From assembly GCF_000485595.1 (NCBI RefSeq), contig NW_014579875.1, forward strand, positions 3,949 to 28,909: 24,961 nucleotides of DNA, in the 5' to 3' direction. Shown here piece by piece: positions 7,882-16,199 of the stretch (the stretch's first letter is position 1; every line of letters starts with the position of its first letter). The stretch is from Priapulus caudatus (lineage: Eukaryota > Priapulida > Priapulimorpha > Priapulimorphida > Priapulidae). The notes beneath the pieces were generated by a model, which saw nothing but the letters and a program-made list of their open reading frames with translations, was not told where the DNA came from and did no database searches. The translations under genes and the position numbers were made by a program.

Positions 7882-8793
7882 GTGACAGAGGCAGGAAATC
7901 GGTACATTCTCGTGGCCTGTGATTATTTCACGAAATGGGCAGAGGCGTACGCACTTCCTGCCCAAACTGCTCAGACTACGGCCGACTGCCTGGTCTCGCA
8001 GTTGTTTACTCGATTTGGCTGCTCACGTCAGCTCCACTCCGACCAGGGTAGTAATTTTGAGTCCAAGCTCTTTGCCGGAGTATGTACACTCATGGGTATC
8101 AAGAAGACTCGGACGACCCCGTACCATCCACAATCTGACGGGCTGGTTGAACGTTTCAACAGAACCTTGTTGGACATGTTGGCAAAGGTGGGGTGTGAGC
8201 AGAAGAATGACTGGGACCAACATCTTCCTTATGTAATGGCAGCCTACAGAGGTACAGCCCAAGAGAGTACGGGGGTAAGTCCAAACCTCATGATGTTTGG
8301 TCGTGAGGTTAGCTTGAACTCATGTCTGACCGACTCCCAGGTCCGGATGCACCTGATTGTCCTGTAGAATACGTTGAATGGGTGAGAATGGCTACCCGCG
8401 CCGCGCTTCGGCGTGCCCGCGAGATACTTCTAAGGGCAGCGGAAAGACAGAAACGTAACTACGACAAGACTGTCGTGTGTGCGCATTTGCCGCCTAGTAC
8501 CTGGGTCTGGCGATATTACCCTCCTGAAGCTGGAAAGCTTGGGAATCCGTGGCAGGGTCCTCTCCTTGTAGTCCGAGAGTGTAGTACCTTACGCTGGATC
8601 CAGGAAAATGACGAACCCTGCGTAGTCTCGATCGATGACCTTACCTTGGAGGAAACACGCCCGCAGTTTGGTGCATCACGGACCTGGTCCCGGATAAAGC
8701 TACATCTGTGGATCGCTCAGTAACCAAGGGAAGGGAAGATGGTGTTGGGGACAAACCCGACTCGGGTATGGTGAGCATTAACCCCGAAATATC
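7882..8793 (+). pseudogene. Integrase core, broken by two 7-bp deletions
   Basis: Frame 7882-8367 contains the catalytic core with all three acidic residues in the same contexts as the upstream copy (ACDYFTKW, HSDQG, DGLVERFN). Against that copy, 7 bp are missing after AGCTTG at about 8316 and another 7 bp after GACCT at about 8640, each shifting the frame. The remaining C-terminal module is therefore spread over frames 8322-8723 and 8641-9109. Integrase function is lost in this copy. Confidence 0.9.
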
Positions 8794-9109
8794 CGATATG
8801 CGGGCGGACAAAGACATGTCCAATACAGAAGAAAGGTTGGAAGATCTCGCAGCAGAACTTCCTGTGCAGCCTGATGACAATGGCAGGTTGCCTGTAGTAA
8901 CTGCCGATGCGGCCTTGGCAGGCGTCGAACCAGCGAAGAGTACGGTGGTTATTCCCTCTTTGCATGATTCGCGTGGTGCCAGCCTTGAGCAGGTCTCGGA
9001 CCCAGTCCGCAGGACTCGGAGAAGGCATGGGTTTATCTATGTTCCCCATGAGAGGCATTCAGGGAAGCGTATGGCGGGTGGTCCACGTCATTTCGGTTTT
9101 CCTGAGTGA
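8794..9109 (+). pseudogene. C-terminal tail of Ty3/gypsy Pol/integrase
   Basis: This continues the integrase frame after the second deletion and ends at TGA 9107-9109. The tail is acidic and low in hydrophobics, then changes to an Arg-rich end (DPVRRTRRRHGFIYV), as many gypsy integrases show. It is absent from the upstream copy, which diverges exactly at 8793/1389. No chromodomain is recognisable. Confidence 0.6.
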
Positions 9110-9894
9110 GCACGCGGCGTGGTGTCAGGCCGGGCATCAAGAGCTTGCCCGCCACGGTTATTGGCAAAACCGTGCAGTCTGTGCCATAACATCACGTCAG
9201 ACCGGGAATAGTTCCCGCCATAACTATTAACGTTATGCGGTCTGTGAGCAACATACCGCACGCTAGGCATAACTAGGTGTCACGGGTAGTTGGATGGTTT
9301 GGTCGGTTGCTGGAGAAGGAAGGGCGTTACCCTTTCCTTAGCCTCGGCTGGTTACGGACAGTAACCCCGAGAGCAGGCACGTAAGGCAATTCTCATCCAC
9401 GCAAGTTGCACTCCACGGACGAGTCGGTCAGGTAGCCTTGTGTGTCAATCCTAGGGACACTGTAAGAAGGTTATTGCGACGTAATGCTTTCCGCACGTGA
9501 GAACGATTGAGCACAGGCACGGGTGAGGATCACACCTCTCCGTCGGTATACGACGCCGGTATATCAAGTAATGGTTGGCCTGACGCAGTCCTACAAGTAC
9601 GAAGGTTGTTCCGTAAGGGGATTCAGGCGAAGTACTACCTTATCTCTGTTTGGGTAAAAGCAGTGGCGCCCCTTCCGTGTGAGTAAGCGCTCTTGGATAG
9701 AGACGTCTGAAACTCGGACACCCCCATTGCCAGCGTATTGGTTTGTTCGTGGCAAGGGTGAGAATGATCACTAACCTCCCACGTGGCAATTAGCGCGTGG
9801 TAGTGATTCATTGCATCAACAGTGAACGGTGGTAACGTGAAACACCCGCTCCGAGACGACGTGGCACCTCCATGCATAGGTACTCGGAGCAGGC
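9110..9894. other. Post-pol internal region of the element, no gene seen
   Basis: About 785 bp of mixed-composition, non-repetitive sequence after the Pol stop. I see no coding frame. Two small hairpins are visible: CACGGTT/AACCGTG within 9153-9174, and CATAAC/GTTATG at about 9220-9238. It probably belongs to the retroelement's long 3' internal segment. Confidence 0.5.
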
Positions 9895-10482
9895 ATGTTC
9901 TTAAGGGGGTTCAGGCTAGGCTCGCGGGAGTGTTTCTCCGGAGCTATGGTCGCCCCGTTAAAAGAAATGCCCCAGCGTGGAATTGGTTGCTACCGTATAA
10001 GCTTGGCCGGTGCTCACCCGCGACCAAGTATGGCGGACTCAGAAAATCTCCTCGATTCAGTGCTGCAGCTAGACGATCGATGCATGGAAACAGAGCCATG
10101 GGTAGGCTCACCGGTGTCTACCGGGCTGGAAATAGAACTCTCGGAGGAAGCAAAGATGACACGCGTGGCAGCAGCGGAGGGCTCTGCTAAGAAGGGGCGT
10201 GGCAGGAAGCGACGAGTCTCACCCCTGGGATCCGCGGCGAGGAGGAACCGGCGCTCGAGCCGGGACTGCTTTGCCGCCGAGGCGGACATACGCACATGGA
10301 AGTTGCCACCGCGTCTCATAAAGCAGCAGCCTCGGCCTCGCCTTGGGCTGAGGATGCAGATGTCGGCTGCGGAGCTTCGTGTCGCGGAGAGCATGATGGA
10401 GGCTCGGCTGCTAGACGATACGCGCGACCTAATCGCACTACGCGCTACTATACGGGAGAGAGCGTGTGCGGAATCTGAGTAG
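9895..10482 (+). CDS. Unrecognised basic ORF between pol and the 3' LTR
   Basis: A 195-codon frame; a more convincing start may be the internal ATG at 10030, giving 150 residues beginning MADSENLL. From there the N-terminal third is acidic, followed by a strongly basic block (KKGRGRKRR and RRNRRSSR, like a bipartite nuclear localisation or nucleic-acid-binding segment). The C terminus is predicted helical and rich in Ala, Arg and Leu. I recognise no family. There is no signal peptide or membrane segment, so it is not an obvious env. An AATAAA follows the stop by 12 bases (10494-10499). Its position is that of env or accessory genes in other gypsy elements, but chance openness cannot be excluded; an antisense frame of 171 codons overlaps it, as GC-rich DNA often allows. 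Confidence 0.35.
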   Translation: MFLRGFRLGSRECFSGAMVAPLKEMPQRGIGCYRISLAGAHPRPSMADSENLLDSVLQLDDRCMETEPWVGSPVSTGLEIELSEEAKMTRVAAAEGSAKKGRGRKRRVSPLGSAARRNRRSSRDCFAAEADIRTWKLPPRLIKQQPRPRLGLRMQMSAAELRVAESMMEARLLDDTRDLIALRATIRERACAESE

Positions 10483-10493
10483 ATAGGCATGGT

Positions 10494-10499
10494 AATAAA
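10494..10499 (+). terminator. AATAAA polyadenylation signal after the unknown ORF
   Basis: AATAAA begins 12 bases past the TGA of the preceding ORF, well before the LTR's own AATAAA. It would suit a transcript separate from the genomic element RNA, but the hexamer also occurs by chance in AT-rich DNA. Confidence 0.35.
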
Positions 10500-10632
10500 A
10501 ACCGAATATGGTATCTTTTGTCTTTTCATATATTATGCATGTCTGTAGTATGTCGGTTGCTCCGGTATAAAGCGGCATGATATGCACTATGTGATCTAAA
10601 TAATGTATATAATTCAGAAGCGCTATTCATAG

Positions 10633-10874
10633 TGTAAAGGCACATTGGCAGGGAAAAATGTAAACATTACAAACTTTCACATACCGGAGCTTGCTGATGT
10701 AGTTGGTGATGGTGGCTGTCTATTCACACTGGCTGCCGCATGTATGTATACACTACTGGTTATACTGTAATTCGGCGAGTTCACTGTAGGCAAATCCTTA
10801 GCCGTGTTCATGTGCATCCATGCGTCTCTTATGCTGCGGTTTATTTGACTGGAGTATTAATGATGGTGGATTAA
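10633..10874 (+). pseudogene. OTU-type cysteine protease-like remnant
   Basis: In the frame from 10633 the translation contains IPELADVVGDGGCLFTLAAA. The DGxCLF core is the signature around the catalytic Asp and Cys of OTU-family deubiquitinating proteases (usual form DGNCLFRA). Cys is encoded at 10717-10719. That frame stops at 10768-10770. Another frame from about 10755 gives GYTVIRRVHCRQILSRV and YAAVYLTG, resembling the helix that follows in OTU domains, and ends at 10872-10874. A single frameshift near 10750 would explain this. The catalytic His region is not seen. OTU domains are known in several mobile elements, including some Helitrons, so this may be a captured or nested fragment. 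The short length makes the call tentative. Confidence 0.4.
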
Positions 10875-11129
10875 TGGTGAGCGGACAGGCTGCAGGTGGC
10901 GCCCTCCATCTACTAGCGCCTTTATTTTTGCAGCTATTTTCTTATATAAATTTCTGGGTCACGCCCCGGCCCAGCGTTGAACACTGGCCGCAGCGCTCAC
11001 AACCCAAGGACCACGGCCGGAGCCGCTATCTATTCGCCCGTGCCGACAGGCGCAATTGCTACTATTTGAAGATTGGATATATGCGCTAGCATTGTGTCTC
11101 CATAGTGAGTTTCACGTGGTTAGGGCCCC

Positions 11130-11200
11130 GCCGGGGTTTAAACCCGTAATCTTTTTGGTACGGCTTCTTCGGTCTACTGAGGCGGCCACGGAGGACGTGT
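11130..11200 (-). repeat. Possible tRNA-derived SINE head
   Basis: On the minus strand GGGTTTAAACCCC (plus 11133-11145) resembles a pol III B box (GGTTCGANNCC). About 35 bases upstream CCTCAGTAGACC (plus near 11170-11184) weakly resembles an A box. Spacing fits a tRNA-like promoter, but no SINE tail or target duplication is evident. The rest of 10875-11638 shows no gene. Confidence 0.3.
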
Positions 11201-11638
11201 ATAAACTTTATATATTTTGTGTATAGTGTAGTAGTTATTTGGAGATGTAATACGGTTGACCTATGCTGCGTCATGGGGTCATTTCGCGCTGCTCCTACAC
11301 GTGTATTGTGCCGGTGCAATTGATATAAATGAATGTAATGAATTAAAATAAATAATGTAAAAGTAAATTTTAGTTTGCCCCGTGCTATGGTGTTTTGTTG
11401 TTACCAGTGGCGTCTAGTTTGACGTAGATGATTGACATTGTTGTAGGTTTCTGTCACGCGGGCTGGGGTTGCGTACGGTGTTGTTCGCGACGGGCGAGTC
11501 ACCGCCTGTTGTTGCAAGCCGTCCGGGCCTCACTGCGATGCATTTTCAGTATTGTTCTTTTTGTGTTTGAATTGTATGAAGTCACGCGGGTTTTTTAGCA
11601 TATTATTGGGCAGACCGCTTTTGTTGTAAACCCTCGTA

Positions 11639-11665
11639 CGAGCCTTGCCGAGGCGGCAAGACTCG
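11639..11665. other. Hairpin just upstream of the polypurine tract
   Basis: CGAGCCTTGCC (11639-11649) pairs with GGCAAGACTCG (11655-11665) with one mismatch and a five-base loop. It directly precedes the purine tract used for plus-strand priming. Confidence 0.55.
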
Positions 11666-11681
11666 GAAAAAGGAAGGGGGA
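11665..11681 (+). promoter_or_regulatory. Polypurine tract
   Basis: Seventeen purines without interruption (GGAAAAAGGAAGGGGGA) sit just before the 3' LTR. This is the sequence class that survives RNase H and primes plus-strand DNA in LTR retrotransposons. It sets the likely LTR start at or a few bases after 11682. Confidence 0.65.
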
Positions 11682-11725
11682 TCACGTGACCCGCGTCCCA
11701 ACGGGATTTGGATGTAAGGTTTCAC

Positions 11726-11847
11726 CTACGTCACGCGACGTGAATCCCTGTATCTTGTTTGATGATTACGTGGCATAACCACGTGACTACGTCACGCGGT
11801 GTGAATCCCTGTATCTTGTTTGATGATTACGTGGCATAACCACGTGA
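11726..11847 (+). repeat. 61-bp direct duplication in LTR U3 with CACGTG and CRE-like sites
   Basis: Units 11726-11786 and 11787-11847 are nearly identical. Each carries TACGTCAC (CRE-like half site) and a small hairpin ACGTGG-CATAA-CCACGT ending in the E-box CACGTG. Duplicated enhancers are common in retroelement U3 regions. Transcription factor binding is inferred only from motif shape. Confidence 0.7.
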
Positions 11848-11857
11848 CATCTATTAG

Positions 11858-11865
11858 TATATAAG
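11858..11865 (+). promoter_or_regulatory. LTR TATA box
   Basis: TATATAAG lies just after the duplicated U3 block and about 290 bp before AATAAA at 12151. Transcription would start near 11885-11895. Confidence 0.6.
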
Positions 11866-12150
11866 CTGCTGTTTCTCGCAGTAGAGGTGGGCACTGGTGT
11901 GGGCACTCGTGAGCACTGGTGTTTCTCTCCAGGTGCTCCGAGATACACAACGCGAGGATCAGCGAGTGGTAAGATAAACAATCACGCTCTTCACTCCTGG
12001 ACCCTCTGCCCGGTGCCCTCTGCACGCAGGCATGCTGAGTCTTCGAGTCGTATTGCTTGTTACTGTGTGATTACTGTTTATGTTTCTGTCTGGGCATTCA
12101 GCCCAAGTTTGTGTAGTATTTATGGCCACCGGCCTGTTGATCGGCGGGCC

Positions 12151-12156
12151 AATAAA
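12151..12156 (+). terminator. LTR polyadenylation signal
   Basis: AATAAA in a GGCCAATAAAAGCACCGG context, conserved in the 5' LTR at 3153-3158. It defines the end of R. Confidence 0.7.
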
Positions 12157-12275
12157 AGCACCGGCGTTCCAGGTTCGAACACTCAACTTGGTATTGTTGT
12201 CTTCGGTACCGGCTCGCGTCTGCGTGTAAATCCACGATCGAACCTGTGGCACTTTGAGGCCGTGACTGGCCGTGA

Positions 12276-12310
12276 CGATGTAACGCGGGCCCTGTGATAG
12301 AAACTCGGGG

Positions 12311-12360
<50 letters not shown>

Positions 12361-12526
12361 ATATATATATCAAGAGTCCATAATAGAAATTCTTCTATTT
12401 CGTCTTTTATTCTATTTCTTCTTCTATTCGTCCACAATAGAAATTTATCTATTATGCGACTTTTGATATATTATATATATCAATATATATACCCGAGTTT
12501 CCATCACAGGGCCCGCGCTTACATCG
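12276..12526. mobile_element. Foldback/MITE-like element with long terminal inverted repeats
   Basis: The left arm at 12276-12320 (CGATGTAACGCGGGCCCTGT...) is matched on the opposite strand by the right arm at 12483-12526. About 42 bp pair with one substitution and two single-base indels. The interior is AT-rich: (TA)n next to both arms, and the centre around ATAATAGAAATT also pairs imperfectly with itself, so the whole 251 bp can fold back. No coding sequence and no clear target duplication are seen. Its left end coincides with the truncated end of the 3' LTR. Confidence 0.75.
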
Positions 12527-12960
12527 CGTATTAGCGCCGTCTGCTGTTCCTCCTTCCTTCCTCGACCTCTCGTTCCTCGTTCGGGCTTGCTATCATTCAT
12601 TAGTACGCAGGTTATCGTCCTCATTGACTCATTAACCATCCCAGAATAATGCCCACTAAGCTGACACTGCTGCAACGCCTCTCTCTCTCTCTATCTTTCT
12701 CTGTCTCTTATCTGCCCGCACGAGGGCGAAATCAATTCGGCGACTATAGAAATATATACTTTTCCGTCACTCGCTCCTTATCGGAATATTTTCATTCATT
12801 AGTAACCGCATTACTGTAATTAGTGGTGGTAAATCAGTGGTTGACAGACTTGCACGCGCGCAAAGCACTACGCCTCGGCTCGCGCTCTCAGCCTGCCCAG
12901 CCTGTGAAGAAACTTGAAGCCATTAGCCACTGTAAGCCGCTATTCATCAATGTCTTCACG
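12527..12960. other. Spacer without a gene
   Basis: Unique-looking mixed sequence with a short CT run. It contains the first copy of the dispersed repeat described at 12668. No coding frame with recognisable protein is present. Confidence 0.5.
12668..12766 (+). repeat. Dispersed repeat, copy 1
   Basis: TGCTGCAACGC, a short CT tract, then CTTATCTGCCCGCACGAGGG and CGAAATCAATTCGGCGACTA. The same arrangement recurs at 13415-13574 in the same orientation. The ~47-bp core after the CT tract is nearly identical; only the CT tract length differs greatly. Confidence 0.85.
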
Positions 12961-12984
12961 TTGTAATTAGAATGTGGACAATAA

Positions 12985-13072
12985 GGAGAGAGAGAGCAGA
13001 GAAGAGAGCAGAGATAGAGAGGGAGAGCGGCGAGAGGACGAGGGGGGGGAGAGGGGTGTGTGTGTGTGTGTA

Positions 13073-13105
<33 letters not shown>

Positions 13106-13160
13106 TGTGTGCTGTGTGTGTGTGCTGTGTTGTGTGGTTTGTGTGTGTGTGTGTGTGGTG
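12985..13160. repeat. GA-rich tract followed by (TG)n
   Basis: 12985-13055 is purine-rich GAGAG sequence; 13056-13160 is interrupted (TG)n. Frames across it are repeat artefacts. Confidence 0.9.
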
Positions 13161-13207
13161 AGGTGTTGCGTAGCGGATTCACCGCGCCGTGCTGCATTGG
13201 AATTGCC

Positions 13208-13275
13208 ATCATCATCATCATCGATCATCAATTCATTAGTTCATCATCATCATCAATCAGCAGCAGCAGCAATTA
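13208..13275. repeat. (ATC)n and (CAG)n short microsatellites
   Basis: Two ATC runs (13208-13230 and 13241-13255) and a short CAG run (13258-13271), separated by ATTAG-type words. Confidence 0.85.
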
Positions 13276-13414
13276 GCCAGCGATCGCGGATGACGGATGA
13301 CAGCATGTAGATGACGCAATCATTAGTTATATAATACAGCTGGGGTTGTAACGACTGCGATAGCAGCTTTGCCCGCGTCCCAGGTCCACGCATAATTGTC
13401 CACGTAACTCACAA

Positions 13415-13422
13415 TGCTGCAA

Positions 13423-13459
<37 letters not shown>

Positions 13460-13574
13460 CCTCTCTCTCTCTTCCTCTCTCTCGCCTCTCTCTCTCTCTC
13501 TCTATGTTTTTCTCTCTTATCTGCCGCACGAGGAGCGAAATCAATTCGGCGACTATAGAAATATATATTTTCCG
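13415..13574 (+). repeat. Dispersed repeat, copy 2, with expanded CT tract
   Basis: Second copy of the 12668 repeat. The CT microsatellite inside it is expanded (13426-13504). The downstream core (CTTATCTGCCGCACGAGG and CGAAATCAATTCGGCGACTA) is conserved up to TTTTCCG at 13574. Confidence 0.85.
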
Positions 13575-13629
13575 CACGCGTCTCTTTTTTTCGCAATTTG
13601 TTTCATGCGATGAGGGATGGACGTCGGCA

Positions 13630-14055
13630 CATGCGCGTGTGTGTGTGTGCGCGTGCACGCACGCGCACCCACACGCAGACGCATACGCGCGCACACACGC
13701 ACATACAAGCACACGCCCGCACACGCGCGCGCACGCGCACATACAAGCACGCGCCGACGCACACACGCGCGCACACATACATACACACACAGGCATACGC
13801 GCACACACACGCGCGCGCACATACATACACACACGCGCGCGCACACACATACACACACGCGCGCGCCCACACATATACACACACACAGATATACGCGCGC
13901 ACACACACACGCGCACATACAAACACACACGCGCGCGCACACATACATACACACACGCGCGCGCGCAAACATACATACACACACGCGCGCGCACACCTAC
14001 GCACGCACGCAAGCACACGCACGCACACGCACACGCACACGCACACGCACACACA
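13630..14055. repeat. Alternating CA/CG array with ~27-bp higher-order units
   Basis: Almost pure purine-pyrimidine alternation. Blocks such as CGCGCGCGCACACATACATA recur every ~25-30 bp. Such sequence is the classic substrate for left-handed Z-DNA. The very long frames here are translations of the repeat, not genes. Confidence 0.95.
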
Positions 14056-14059
14056 GAGG

Positions 14060-14110
14060 AGCGAGCGATACAAAGAAAGAGAAAGAGCGATAGAGAGAAA
14101 GCGCGCAAGC

Positions 14111-14146
<36 letters not shown>

Positions 14147-14163
14147 AGGAGAGAAAGAGAGAA

Positions 14164-14233
<70 letters not shown>
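14060..14233. repeat. (GA)n purine tract
   Basis: About 170 bp of GAGAGA with GAAAGA variants. It is complementary to the (CT)n tract at 13426-13504, so the two bracket the CA/CG array as an inverted pair. Confidence 0.95.
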
Positions 14234-14359
14234 CAGCCCCTCCCTCCGCCGTCCGCAATCTAATGTATTTTTTTTTAATCGAAGTCTTCTCCCGCTCGAC
14301 CTAATGCCATTTGTGGACCAGACCCACATTTCAGACGACATTAATTCTGCTTGCTTGGG

Positions 14360-15228
14360 GCCGTAAACACTCTCCTACCCGCTCTCCCCATATGTCTCCT
14401 CTTTCACTTCCCCTCTCCACTCCCCTCTCTCCCCATGTCCCCTCCTTCTGTCTCTTCTCCTCTCTCTCTCTTCTCTCTCTCTGTGTGGTCTCTCTGTGTC
14501 TCCGTCTTCTTGCCTTGCTGGAGGACACTCCACCCGCTCTCCCCGTTCCCCGCTCTCCCCGCTCTCCCGCCTCCCCTCCTCCCTCTATCCCCCCTCCCTA
14601 CCTCCCCTGCTCTCATGCGGTCTCCCATCTCCCCGCTCTCTCCTACCTCCCCCGCTCTCCGCGCTCTTCCCCATTCCTTCCCCCCCGCTCTTCCGCCGCT
14701 CTCCCAGCTCCCCGCTCTCCCCCGCCTCTATTCGCTCTCCCCCGCTTCTCCCGCCCTCCCCGCTCTCCACCCGCCTCTCCCGCTCTACCCACGCTCTACC
14801 CCCGCTCTCCTTGCTCTCCCCGCTCTCCTTGCTCTCCCCGCTCTCCCCCCGCTCTCCTGCTCTCCCCGCTCTCCGCTCTCCCAACGCTCTCCCCCGCTCT
14901 CCTTGCCTCTCCCCTCTCCTTGTCTCCCCGCTCTCCACCCCCGCTTCGCCCCCGCTCTCCCCGCTCCTCTTAGCTTCTCCCCCGCTCTCCTTGCTCTCCC
15001 CTCTCCCCGCCTCTCCCGCGCTCTCCTTGCTCTCCCCCGCTCTCCCCGCTCGCCCCTCNCCCCCCGCCTCTCCCCTACCTCTCCCCCCGCCTCTCCCCCA
15101 CGCCTCTCCCCCCACGCCTCTCCCCCCGCCTCTCCCCCCACGACTTCCCCCCGCTCTCCCCCCAGCTCTCCCCCCAGCTCTCCCCCACTTTCCCCCAGCT
15201 CTCCCTCGCTCTCCCGCGCTCTCCCTCC
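14360..15228. repeat. C/T-only minisatellite, CGCTCTCCCC-type units
   Basis: About 870 bp almost entirely C and T, becoming a degenerate ~10-bp unit (CGCTCTCCCC, variants with TTGCTCTCCCC). The minus strand has repeated runs of four to five G. An N lies at 15059. Proline/serine frames across it are artefacts. The 14234-14359 stretch before it is unique sequence with no gene. Confidence 0.95.
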
Positions 15229-15420
15229 GAAGCCGTAAAACCTATTACCGTCTGCGTGCTCGAGCAATTAAGCGGCGATGCGGCGATTCATCCGCTTGTT
15301 ATACGTCATTTATCGACGCCCAGAATTAAAAAAATAGCGGTGGTTAAAACGAACGGTGGCGGCGGAGGCGCCAGAGGGGGAGGGGGGCGGGGAGGAAGCG
15401 TGTGTTCGGAGAAAAAAAAG
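15229..15420. other. Unique spacer with a G-rich block on the plus strand
   Basis: 15354-15400 is G-rich (GGTGGCGGCGGAGGCG, then GGGGGAGGGGGGCGGGGAGG), so G-runs switch strand here relative to the preceding minisatellite. No gene seen. Confidence 0.6.
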
Positions 15421-15429
15421 GAAATATCG

Positions 15430-15790
15430 GTGAAAGAAATCTAGTACAGGAGAAAGTAATTCGTAGAAAAAAAAATATCTGAAAAAGAAAATATGAGAGG
15501 AAGAAATCTAATATGAGAGAAGGTAGTTTGGAGGCGAAAAAGGAGATATATCGAAAGAAAAAATCTAGTACGGGAAACGCAAATTCGTAGAAAAAAGGAA
15601 ATATATATGAAGATGAAATCCATTACGGGCAAAGCTAGTTCGTAGAAAAAGTAGAAAATATCAGATGAAGGAATCTATTATGAGAGAAGCTAGTTCGTAG
15701 ACGAAGAAGAAAATATCAGAGAAAGAAATCTAGTACAGAAGAAGCTAGGTCGAAGGAGAAGAAAGAAATATCAGAAGAAGAAAGGTCTAT
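15430..15790. repeat. A/G-rich minisatellite, ~55-bp period, six units
   Basis: The anchor AAATCTAGTACRGG or close variants occurs at 15437, 15504, 15561, 15616, 15671 and 15726. Spacings are 67, 57, 55, 55 and 55. Each unit also contains a GCTAGTTCGTAGA-like word and AAATATCAGA. Confidence 0.85.
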
Positions 15791-15849
15791 CACATAGCGG
15801 CTGTAAATCGGTGCGTGGGAAACTAGGAGCTGAGCGGCTTCGTGTTAAA

Positions 15850-15886
15850 GTCGTAAAACTTACTAATCCGGGGCACGATTTACGAC
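15850..15886. other. Inverted repeat GTCGTAAA/TTTACGAC
   Basis: An 8-bp perfect arm pair with a 21-base loop, next to a degenerate tandem array at 15920-16030 of TATGGCTAA and ATATCGCTT words. No coding sequence lies in 15790-16200. Confidence 0.55.
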
Positions 15887-16199
15887 TGCTACTCTAACGC
15901 GATGGATTCTCTAACTATGTGCTAATTATGGCTAACGATTATGGCTAATTATTATGGCTTATATGGCTAATATGGCTTATTATATCGCTAATATCGCTTA
16001 TATCGCTTATATATTATGGCTAACTTATTTCTACAAATTAGTGTTAACATGTGCTAATTACACTAAGTCGGCAATAATAACAAACTTTTACCGAGCTGTC
16101 TAACCGAATTCAGTCTCTTTACGCCTTCCCTCATCGGACATTTCTAGTCTTTACGCTCTACTCTCTTGTCTTTTTTCTTTTGATGTCTATGTCCCTCTC

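Larger units (their letters stand above)
11682..12270 (+). repeat. 3' LTR of the Ty3/gypsy element
   Basis: It runs from the polypurine tract to the point where homology to the 5' LTR is cut by the foldback element. U3 holds a 61-bp tandem duplication, then a TATA box (11858-11865). The R-U5 portion (11877-12270) matches the 5' LTR. AATAAA is at 12151-12156. By comparison with the 5' LTR about 14 terminal bases are missing. No clean TG start or flanking target duplication can be defined, so the 5' boundary is approximate. Confidence 0.75.

Noticed and set aside
10014-10529. 171-codon minus-strand frame opposite the accessory ORF
   Set aside because: Ser/Arg-biased mirror of the plus frame with no domain; openness is expected from GC-rich sequence.
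13323-14304. Frames of ~300 codons on both strands
   Set aside because: Cys/Val, His/Thr and Arg/Glu runs are direct translations of CA, CG and GA repeats.
14311-15329. Pro/Ser/Leu-rich frames and their antisense
   Set aside because: All frames stay open because the C/T minisatellite lacks stop codons; no non-repeat domain is present.
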